Origin: Gammaproteobacteria bacterium
Lineage (GTDB): Bacteria > Pseudomonadota > Gammaproteobacteria > UBA6429 > Thiohalophilaceae
DNA length: 6,954 bases
Assembly (NCBI GenBank): GCA_024641445.1
Contig: JAHEDA010000129.1
Span: 1-6,954, forward strand
Direction of reading: 5' to 3'
How positions within the stretch are numbered: the first letter of the stretch is position 1; each line of letters begins with the position of its first letter. Below the pieces are notes generated by a model. That model worked only from the letters and a program-made list of their open reading frames with translations. It ran no database searches and was not told where the DNA came from. The translations under genes and the position numbers were made by a program. Positions 1-5,732 of the stretch are shown here, one piece after another.

Positions 1-728
1 AAACCCTGGCGTTGCCCAAGGGTGTAGTACATCAGGCCATCATGAGTGCCGAGTAATTCATTTTCGGGTGAACGGATCTCGCCGGGCTGGGCCGGGAGGT
101 AGCGCTGTAAGAATCCCTTGAAGTCGCGTTCACCAATAAAGCAGATGCCAGTGCTGTCTTTCTTATTAAATGTCACGAGGTGGTGAGTCTCTGCCTGGTG
201 GCGCACGGCGGTTTTTGCCTGCTCACCAATGGGAAACAGGCTTTTGGAAAGTTGTTCCTGTCCCAAGGTGTAGAGAAAATAGGTTTGGTCCTTTGTCGGG
301 TCGAGTCCCCGCAATAGGAAATATTCCCCGGCTGCCTTGTCGATACGTGCGTAATGGCCGGTCGCGATACTCTCCGCCCCCTGCGCAAGGGCGTAATCGA
401 GAAAGGCACGAAACTTAATCTCCTTATTACAAAGGACGTCTGGATTTGGCGTGCGACCTGCGCCATATTCATCGAGAAAATATTGGAATACCCGGTCCCA
501 GTACTGGTCGGCGAAGTTTACGGCCGTAAGGGGGATTGCCAGCGTCTCACAGACCTTATGTGCATCGGCAAGGTCTTCCTCGGCTGCACAATATTCATCG
601 TTGTCATCACCCTCCCAGTTTTTCATGAAGACACCGTGCACGTCATACCCGTGCTGTTTTAAGCGCAGGGCAGCAACAGAGGAGTCGACCCCACCGGAGA
701 TGCCAACGATGATTTTGGCTTGGGACAT
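1..728 (-). CDS. mnmA: tRNA-specific 2-thiouridylase MnmA (TrmU), C-terminus off the window
   Basis: MnmA uses ATP and sulfur relayed from the cysteine desulfurase system to thiolate U34 of the Lys, Glu and Gln tRNAs in the cytoplasm. The frame is open without interruption from the ATG at 728 to the window edge, giving 242 residues of a family that is usually about 360-370 long. The N-terminal PP-loop ATP-binding motif SGGVDSS is at residues 11-17. The two catalytic cysteines are visible: Cys100 in NPDVLCNKEIKF and Cys196 in DSTGICFIGER. The GHYAR motif lies near residues 124-128. The missing part is the C-terminal beta-barrel region. The gene starts 3 bp after the nudJ stop and has no clear Shine-Dalgarno sequence, which suggests translational coupling to nudJ. 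In E. coli mnmA likewise follows nudJ, with hflD and purB downstream; here that side is off the window. Confidence 0.97.
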   Translation of the reverse strand, partial: MSQAKIIVGISGGVDSSVAALRLKQHGYDVHGVFMKNWEGDDNDEYCAAEEDLADAHKVCETLAIPLTAVNFADQYWDRVFQYFLDEYGAGRTPNPDVLCNKEIKFRAFLDYALAQGAESIATGHYARIDKAAGEYFLLRGLDPTKDQTYFLYTLGQEQLSKSLFPIGEQAKTAVRHQAETHHLVTFNKKDSTGICFIGERDFKGFLQRYLPAQPGEIRSPENELLGTHDGLMYYTLGQRQG

Positions 729-731
729 GAC

Positions 732-1172
732 TTAGAGTGTATTAACTAAATTAAGGGCCAGGCGTTGACCCGATAGATAATCGTCAACACAGCGTATCAC
801 CAGCGGACTCCGTAGTGAGCTTGCGCGGGATCGGATTTCATCGAATGTCAGCCAATGTGTAGTGACGATATCAGGGTCGAGTGTGAGTTGGGGATCGTGG
901 GCGCCACATTGCCCATAAAAGCAGAAACGGAGATATGTCTTGGTGGTGTTGGGGTGGCGCCACTGATAGACCCCGCTGATATATTCGGGAGTAAATGAGC
1001 GCGTGGTTTCCTCCCGCACTTCTCGGATGACGGCCTCCAATAAGGATTCCCGATCTTCAAGGTGTCCAGCCGGTTGGTTAAATGCAGGGCGACCGGCATC
1101 GCGTTCTTCGACCATCAAGAAGCGGCCATCTTGTTCAATAATGGCGGCAACAGTGACATGTGGTAGCCACAT
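732..1172 (-). CDS. nudJ: Nudix hydrolase, NudJ-type phosphatase
   Basis: This 146-residue cytoplasmic Nudix protein resembles E. coli NudJ (YmfB), which is reported to hydrolyse nucleoside tri- and diphosphates and HMP-pyrophosphate. The N-terminal PHVTVAAII strand, NQPAGHLE (residues 32-39) and a late LRSPLV segment (120-125) match NudJ from memory. The Nudix box runs from Gly36 through Glu42 to Arg50-Glu51-Val-Arg-Glu54-Glu55, so the metal-binding glutamates are intact. The usual Gly near the end of the box is Thr57, and the following hydrophobic position is Arg58. The start at 1172 is preceded by a TAAGGA ribosome binding site. The gene lies 48 bp downstream of rluE and 3 bp upstream of mnmA, the order seen in E. 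coli. Substrate cannot be read from sequence; the family assignment is strong. Confidence 0.93.
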   Translation of the reverse strand: MWLPHVTVAAIIEQDGRFLMVEERDAGRPAFNQPAGHLEDRESLLEAVIREVREETTRSFTPEYISGVYQWRHPNTTKTYLRFCFYGQCGAHDPQLTLDPDIVTTHWLTFDEIRSRASSLRSPLVIRCVDDYLSGQRLALNLVNTL

Positions 1173-1178
1173 CGTAAT

Positions 1179-1184
1179 TCCTTA
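1179..1184 (-). promoter_or_regulatory. ribosome binding site of nudJ
   Basis: On the minus strand TAAGGA ends 6 nt before the ATG at 1172. It sits in the 48 bp rluE-nudJ gap and supports this start codon and independent ribosome loading on nudJ. The following mnmA has no such site. Confidence 0.6.
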
Positions 1185-1220
1185 GCCTTCAGTAGGTTCA
1201 AGTGACAAAACAGGGTCGAG

Positions 1221-1766
1221 TCAGAGCGGTTCAAGAAATTCCCATGCCCCAGGCTCCAGGCCATCCAGGGTCCAGGGACCGATACGATACCGGATTAAAC
1301 GCAGGGTGGGATAGCCCACGGCGGCCGTCATGCGCCTGACCTGACGATTACGGCCCTCCGTTATCGTTAGGGCGATCCAACTGGTGGGAATATGTGCCCG
1401 ATAGCGAATCGGTGGGTCTCGTTGCCAGATTGTGGGTTCTTGGATGAGTTCAACCTGTGCAGGTCGAGTCAGGCCATCGTTGAGTTGCACACCTTCGCGC
1501 AAACGCTGAAGGGCAACAGGATCTAGAGTCCCCTCCACCTGGACCCAATACGTCTTCGGCATTTTTTTCTTAGGGTGGCTGATTCGATGCTGTAGTGAAC
1601 CATCATCGGTCAGCAGTAATAGCCCCTCACTATCCTTATCCAGTCGCCCGGCCAAGTATACGTTAGGCAGGTCGATGTAGTCTGCCAGGGTGAGACCGTG
1701 CTCATCTTTACCACTGAACTGGGAGATAACATTGAAGGGTTTATTAAATCGAATGAGAACCGACAT
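1221..1766 (-). CDS. rluE: 23S rRNA pseudouridine synthase, RluE family
   Basis: RluE isomerises U2457 (E. coli numbering) of 23S rRNA to pseudouridine. The 181-residue product starts directly with the catalytic fold and has no N-terminal S4 RNA-binding domain, in keeping with RluE and unlike RluB/RluF. The conserved motif GRLDKDSEGLLLLT is at residues 40-53, with the catalytic Asp at 43. The EGRNRQVRRM motif is at 137-146, followed by a TLRLIRYRIG segment typical of the RsuA/RluE superfamily. IPTSW and NDGLTRPA also resemble E. coli RluE as I remember it. The start at 1766 is forced, because an in-frame TAG lies four codons upstream (1776-1778) with no ATG or GTG between. No good Shine-Dalgarno sequence precedes it. 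It is the first gene of a likely rluE-nudJ-mnmA transcript. RsuA-type specificity cannot be fully excluded, but neighbours and length favour RluE. Confidence 0.92.
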   Translation of the reverse strand: MSVLIRFNKPFNVISQFSGKDEHGLTLADYIDLPNVYLAGRLDKDSEGLLLLTDDGSLQHRISHPKKKMPKTYWVQVEGTLDPVALQRLREGVQLNDGLTRPAQVELIQEPTIWQRDPPIRYRAHIPTSWIALTITEGRNRQVRRMTAAVGYPTLRLIRYRIGPWTLDGLEPGAWEFLEPL

Positions 1767-1931
1767 GATGACAAGCTACATTCAGAATATGGGGACAGCA
1801 ATACCGCGTGTCTGCTAGTGTAAAAAGGTGGTATTTTCCCAATACACAAAATTATTAAAGCAACAACAATCCCGGACCGATTATAGGGAGTATATCACCC
1901 TGCTGCGACTGGGATAGACGACTAGCATATC
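1767..1931. promoter_or_regulatory. divergent spacer between rluE and the GGDEF-EAL gene
   Basis: This 165 bp, fairly AT-rich spacer must hold the promoters for both outward-facing genes. The clearest signals are two -10-like hexamers on the minus strand (see the rluE promoter entry). For the plus-strand gene I see no convincing -35/-10 pair. A short inverted repeat, GTATT-N5-AATAC, lies at 1831-1845 and could be an operator half-site pair, but it is short enough to arise by chance. No coding sequence is apparent. Confidence 0.4.
1880..1894 (-). promoter_or_regulatory. candidate -10 elements for rluE
   Basis: Reading the minus strand, a perfect TATAAT is at 1885-1880 and a TATACT at 1894-1889, about 114-123 nt upstream of the rluE start. 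No good TTGACA-like -35 sits 16-18 nt upstream of either; the best is about 3 of 6 matches. The call rests on the -10 boxes and on position in a divergent spacer. Confidence 0.35.
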
Positions 1932-4832
1932 ATGTTGGGTTTAAACCGATTAGATGGCAGATTTATCTGGTTAAGCGGAATTTTGCTGTTCTGCTTGATC
2001 GTTGTGTCGCTTTATTCGCATTTTCAGGTTAAGGAAATATCCGGGGAGAGTGTACAGCTTATCCAGGAGACGCGTGAATTAAATACGATGCTCGTGGGGA
2101 TCAAAAACTCACTTCAAGAGACGGAGAGCGCCCTCTATCAGTACTCAGCATTATTTGAGAACTCTCAACATGATATTATCAGTCAACACATTCTGGACTT
2201 GCGTGAACGCTCAAGCGCGCTGATTGCCAGCCCCTTACTCAAATCAGATCGGCAGTGTCTAATCAGTAGCCGACAGCTTATCGGTGCAATAGGCGGTCTT
2301 GAGATCTCGGTGCGTGATTACCTGCGCGTAATGGCCTCGGTACAAAATCGCTATCCCGGTATGCCCATCTTATTGCAATACCTTGAACCCTCCAATCGAC
2401 GTTTCTCGGAGGCCGTCGAACAGGCCCTGCTGGAAGGGGCTGCATCAGAATTGCCACCAGGGATGAGCGAGCGAGAACAGCATCAGATACAGAAGTTATT
2501 TGAAGAAATCAGATATGCGTGGTCGCAGCAAATCGGTTGGGTGCGCATTTTTGTCGCCAATCGAATGGGGGCATTTGGTAACCCTGAAGACGCGATGAAA
2601 CAAAATTTGGCAAACCGTGCCATCTATGCCTCAACAATAAATGACTTGATTCACCGTTTGGAGAAATACAACCGCTATCACAAGCTGGGTCTGCAACAGA
2701 GCGAGTCAATTGGGGTGATGAGGTCAGAGTATGGGTTCTATGAACATTATTTCAAAATGGCGGTAGAAACCTACCTGTCGAAAAATTGGCGAGCGGATTC
2801 TGTGTTGCTAAAAATGCAAATTCAACCATCGATAATCATGGCTCTGAAATCCATCAAAGAGATTGAGGAGCGGTTTAAGGAATTCTCGAATTTGTCTTTG
2901 GATAAGGCACAAAGTACTGCTCAGATGCTGTCGGAATTCTTCTGGCTGTTTATTGCGGCCAGTGCAGGATTGTTGTGGGTAGCGTACATCATGTTCAACA
3001 ATTCTATTCGAAAACCATTGCTGCAAGTGTCAAAGGCCATGGAAGCGGAAGGTCGTGGAGAGGCGGTCGTTCCGAGTGTAAAAGCACAGCTTAAGGAGAT
3101 AGAATTTCTCGTGCAGGCCTTTTCAGGAATGCGTGAACAGGTCCACTCGCGTCAACAGCGTCTTGAATCAATTCTTCAGAACGCAGCCGAAGGTATATTA
3201 ATCGTGAGCGAAGCCGGCGTAATTGAGCTGGCAAATGGTGCCGCACTTCAACTGTTCGAATATGCCGAAAGTGAAATGGTCGGTTCGAATATTTCACAAT
3301 TGATAAGCCGAGATGATGAGGCGGCTGTCAACTTTACCCATAATCTATTAGCCGGTACGCATGACTTTTTGGGGGGCGAATTGGAGCTGGAAGGGCAGCG
3401 TAAAGATGGTTCAATAATCTCGATCTCGCTCAAGATTAGCGAAATTACGGCAGGGGCAAAACGCCTCTATACTGCAATAGTTTCCGATAATAGCGAGCGC
3501 AAGGCGGTAATGTTGCATCTTCGTCATATGGCGGAGCATGACGCCTTAACAGGTCTGTATAATCGACAGTATTTCCTCAATGCGCTTGAGCTTGCGGTGG
3601 AAAATGCGCAGAGGACCAAAACCTATTCCTACGCCTGTCTCTATATCGATCTTGATAACTTTAAATACCTGAATGATAGCCATGGTCACTTGCAGGGTGA
3701 TCGCATGTTGGTTGAGCTGGCTGAAATACTTCGTAAGCGCACTCGCAAAACCGATATCTTGGCTCGCTTGGGAGGTGATGAGTTTGTAATATTATTGGCC
3801 AACGTTGATCTCGAACATGCAACTCAGACGGCTGAGTATTATCGACAAAAAATCGCAACCTATATGTTTCACTGCGAGGGTAAAATTATCGATATTGGCT
3901 CATCAATCGGTTTGGCGATGATGAGTGCGGATACCGCCAATAAGGAGCAACTATTAATGCATGCCGATATTGCATGTCATGTCGCCAAAAGTGAGGGGCG
4001 AAATCGTGTCTGTATCTATAGAGAAGAAGATAAGAGCAAGGTTAACTCCGTCTATTCAGATATGGGTTGGTCGCAACGGATTAATACTGCGCTGCGAGAA
4101 GATAAGTTTATACTTGAATATCAGGCGGTCAGTGATTGTATTACTGGCTCCAGAATTGGTTATGAAGTGTTGATTCGCTTGCTTGATGAAGACACCAATA
4201 ATTTGATCTTGCCGGGGGCTTTTTTTGGTATTGCTGAACGCTTTGGGCTGATGGATGAGATTGATAGATGGGTCGTCAATATGGTTTGCGGGAAAATAGC
4301 AGCTCTACAGGTAACACGCGGCGATGCCTTGACGTTTTTAAATCTGTCTGGAGGTTCAGTTGGGAATCCGCAGATATTAAGCCTGATACAGGCGTGCATT
4401 CAGGATTATGCGATTCGACCCGGGAATATTGTATTTGAATTTACCGAACAAATTGCCATTTCATCAATGGAATCGACAATTAATTTTATCAATAAAGTTA
4501 ACCTATTGGGATGTCTGACCGCGCTTGATGACTTTGGCGTGGGGTATTCATCATTTGCCCATTTGAAAGAATTGCCTGTGGACTTCGTAAAGATCGATGG
4601 CTCATATATGCAGGGACTGGGCACAAATCCACTAAACCAAGCGCTCGTGAAATCTATATGTGAGGTAAGTCATGCACTGGGTAAGCGGGTGATCGCGGAG
4701 GCGGTCGATGATGCCTCTGCACATTCAGTTTTGTCTGGGCTGGGAATTGACCTCGTGCAAGGGCGCTATCTATCACACCCAGGGTCGTTGCCGGGTGAAG
4801 ATATTGATACTGCTGTCGTGGGGGACGGATAA
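1932..4832 (+). CDS. membrane-bound HAMP-PAS-GGDEF-EAL cyclic di-GMP enzyme
   Basis: This 966-residue sensor probably makes and/or degrades cyclic di-GMP at the inner membrane. A hydrophobic helix at ~11-29 and a second at ~336-355 flank ~305 mostly helical, presumably periplasmic residues that I do not recognise. A HAMP-like segment (~356-410) and a PAS domain (~411-525) follow. GGDEF domain (~530-698): DALTGLYNR at 537-545, metal-site Asp573, Asn581-Asp582, intact GGDEF at 614-618, and an inhibitory-site RxxD at 605-608 placed canonically five residues upstream. EAL domain (~713-955): the signature is EVL (745-747), with Asn804, Glu839, Asp866-Asp867, Lys887, Glu923 and Gln943 in the expected metal and catalytic positions. 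Variants are DDFGVG for DDFGTG and AEAVD for AEGVE. Both domains look competent; the net activity in the cell is unknown. The start is forced by an in-frame TAG at 1923-1925. There is no clear ribosome binding site. G+C is lower than in clpA. Confidence 0.95.
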   Translation: MLGLNRLDGRFIWLSGILLFCLIVVSLYSHFQVKEISGESVQLIQETRELNTMLVGIKNSLQETESALYQYSALFENSQHDIISQHILDLRERSSALIASPLLKSDRQCLISSRQLIGAIGGLEISVRDYLRVMASVQNRYPGMPILLQYLEPSNRRFSEAVEQALLEGAASELPPGMSEREQHQIQKLFEEIRYAWSQQIGWVRIFVANRMGAFGNPEDAMKQNLANRAIYASTINDLIHRLEKYNRYHKLGLQQSESIGVMRSEYGFYEHYFKMAVETYLSKNWRADSVLLKMQIQPSIIMALKSIKEIEERFKEFSNLSLDKAQSTAQMLSEFFWLFIAASAGLLWVAYIMFNNSIRKPLLQVSKAMEAEGRGEAVVPSVKAQLKEIEFLVQAFSGMREQVHSRQQRLESILQNAAEGILIVSEAGVIELANGAALQLFEYAESEMVGSNISQLISRDDEAAVNFTHNLLAGTHDFLGGELELEGQRKDGSIISISLKISEITAGAKRLYTAIVSDNSERKAVMLHLRHMAEHDALTGLYNRQYFLNALELAVENAQRTKTYSYACLYIDLDNFKYLNDSHGHLQGDRMLVELAEILRKRTRKTDILARLGGDEFVILLANVDLEHATQTAEYYRQKIATYMFHCEGKIIDIGSSIGLAMMSADTANKEQLLMHADIACHVAKSEGRNRVCIYREEDKSKVNSVYSDMGWSQRINTALREDKFILEYQAVSDCITGSRIGYEVLIRLLDEDTNNLILPGAFFGIAERFGLMDEIDRWVVNMVCGKIAALQVTRGDALTFLNLSGGSVGNPQILSLIQACIQDYAIRPGNIVFEFTEQIAISSMESTINFINKVNLLGCLTALDDFGVGYSSFAHLKELPVDFVKIDGSYMQGLGTNPLNQALVKSICEVSHALGKRVIAEAVDDASAHSVLSGLGIDLVQGRYLSHPGSLPGEDIDTAVVGDG

Positions 4833-4963
4833 GACGATGGAGTGTATACGCAATGCACAGGCCCGCCATTCACGAGAGGCCACCGGGCTCCTCGAAGTTC
4901 TACAACACGCTCCCTACTCCGCCAGATGGTATTCACACCATCGGGACAAATGCCGGCAAAGCC
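4833..4963. other. convergent gap between GGDEF-EAL gene and cspD, with two imperfect hairpins
   Basis: The two genes converge here, so transcription from both sides should end in these 131 bp. One inverted repeat spans 4873-4894: CGAG pairs with CTCG around an inner four-pair stem with one mismatch. A second, GATGGT-N6-ACCATC, is at 4925-4942, about 22 bp beyond the cspD stop. Neither is followed by a U-rich run on either strand, so they are poor intrinsic terminators. Factor-dependent ending is possible. No gene is apparent in the gap. Confidence 0.35.
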
Positions 4964-5194
4964 TCAGTGCGTATATTTCATGGCCTCTGCGGTAGCGGGG
5001 GCGATTCGGGTTGCATGCATACCTTTGGGACCGGCAGTACACTCAAATTCGACACGTTGCCCCTTTTTTAAGGTGCGGTAACCATCCATGTCAATGATGG
5101 AAAAATGTGCAAAGATGTCATCGCCGCCTTGCTCGGGAGAGATAAACCCATACCCTTTGGCATTACTGAACCATTTTACTATTCCTGTTGCCAT
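4964..5194 (-). CDS. cspD: cold-shock-domain protein CspD
   Basis: This 76-residue single cold-shock domain binds single-stranded nucleic acid. RNP1-like KGYGFI is at residues 13-18 and RNP2-like DIFAHF at 26-31. The stretch MDGYRTLKKGQ (36-46) matches E. coli CspD rather than CspA. E. coli CspD is known as a stationary-phase inhibitor of DNA replication; whether that holds here is inference. The usual length is about 70-90 residues, so the gene is intact. It diverges from clpS-clpA, the arrangement in E. coli and Pseudomonas. A perfect AAGGAGG lies 10 nt upstream of the ATG, and a second purine-rich AGGAAGG abuts the start codon. The C-terminal tail after the barrel (from ~residue 65) is not conserved. 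Confidence 0.94.
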   Translation of the reverse strand: MATGIVKWFSNAKGYGFISPEQGGDDIFAHFSIIDMDGYRTLKKGQRVEFECTAGPKGMHATRIAPATAEAMKYTH

Positions 5195-5393
5195 GCCTTC
5201 CTAGCCTCCTTAAACACGTGGTAACACAACGGGTTTATTGTCTTAATTAGCTGCTTTGTTATCCTTGAGTTTGACCTTGCAGCCCTTACATAGACAGCAT
5301 ATAAATATAGACAAACTTGGGCAGTTTTGCCCGAAAGCCACGTTTAAAACCGTGATACTGGTCAGAAAATAGGCAGTTTTATAGAATTTTCAT
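5195..5393. promoter_or_regulatory. divergent cspD/clpS control region with repeats
   Basis: This 199 bp spacer must drive cspD leftward and clpS-clpA rightward. A possible plus-strand promoter is TTGCAG (5278-5283), a 16 bp spacer, then TATAAA (5300-5305); only the -10 is good. A hairpin GGGCA-GTTT-TGCCC lies at 5319-5332. A near-palindrome of 16 bp with CACG/CGTG ends is at 5339-5354. The 9-mer GGCAGTTTT occurs at 5320-5328 and again at 5372-5380, 52 bp apart. These could be regulator sites or leader-RNA structure; no known operator is recognised. Confidence 0.45.
5205..5211 (-). promoter_or_regulatory. strong Shine-Dalgarno sequence of cspD
   Basis: AAGGAGG on the minus strand ends 10 nt before the cspD ATG at 5194. 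A second AGGAAGG (minus, 5202-5196) lies only 1 nt from the ATG, too close to be the main site. The pair gives cspD the strongest ribosome binding region in the window. Confidence 0.65.
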
Positions 5394-5720
5394 ATGAGTG
5401 AAGAAACCCGCCGCGGACATAGTGACGATGGTTTGGCCCTCCAGGAGGCCCAGCCAAAATTAAAACGTCCACCCATGTATAAAGTTATTCTCATGAATGA
5501 CGATTACACTCCTATGGAGTTCGTCGTACATATTTTGGAGGCCTTCTTTGGTATGGATCGTGAAGGGGCTACAAGGGTTATGTTGGCGGTACATATGCAA
5601 GGTAAGGGGGTCTGTGGGGTCTTTACCCGTGAGATCGCCGAGACCAAGGTCGCGCAGGTGAACGAGTATTCACGCAAAAATGAACACCCGTTGCTCTGCA
5701 CCATGGAAGTTGATTCCTGA
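5394..5720 (+). CDS. clpS: ATP-dependent Clp protease adaptor ClpS
   Basis: ClpS is a small cytoplasmic adaptor that recognises N-degrons and delivers such proteins to ClpA of the ClpAP protease. The product has 108 residues, close to the 106 of E. coli ClpS. A flexible, charged N-terminal extension (1-26) precedes the core. The N-degron pocket residues known from E. coli are present: Asn35 and Asp36 in NDDYTPMEF, Met41, and His67 in AVHMQGKGVCGVF. The C-terminal ETKV and NEHPLLCTME segments are also typical. The start at 5394 is the only upstream choice, since an in-frame TAG is at 5382-5384, yet no Shine-Dalgarno sequence precedes it. clpA follows after 12 bp, so the two are surely co-transcribed. 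Confidence 0.97.
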   Translation: MSEETRRGHSDDGLALQEAQPKLKRPPMYKVILMNDDYTPMEFVVHILEAFFGMDREGATRVMLAVHMQGKGVCGVFTREIAETKVAQVNEYSRKNEHPLLCTMEVDS

Positions 5721-5727
5721 AGGTGGA
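5720..5727 (+). promoter_or_regulatory. ribosome binding site of clpA
   Basis: AAGGTGGA begins at the last base of the clpS stop codon and lies about 6 nt from the clpA ATG. It supports start 5733 and suggests re-initiation by ribosomes finishing clpS. Confidence 0.6.
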
Positions 5728-5732
5728 TTGAT

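Noticed and set aside
170..735. Several open frames of 80-100 codons across the left end, on both strands
   Set aside because: They lie inside mnmA in other frames, have no recognisable domains, and the mnmA frame is clearly coding by its motifs.
1831..1845. Inverted repeat GTATT-N5-AATAC upstream of the GGDEF-EAL gene as an operator
   Set aside because: Five-base arms are expected by chance in an AT-rich spacer, and no matching second site was found.
4873..4942. Classical intrinsic terminators in the convergent gap
   Set aside because: Two hairpins exist but neither has a U-run on either strand, so they are reported only as weak structures.
4708..5081. Overlapping plus-strand open frames across the end of the GGDEF-EAL gene, the gap and cspD
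   Set aside because: They overlap two well-supported genes, show no known motif, and look like chance frames opposite cspD.
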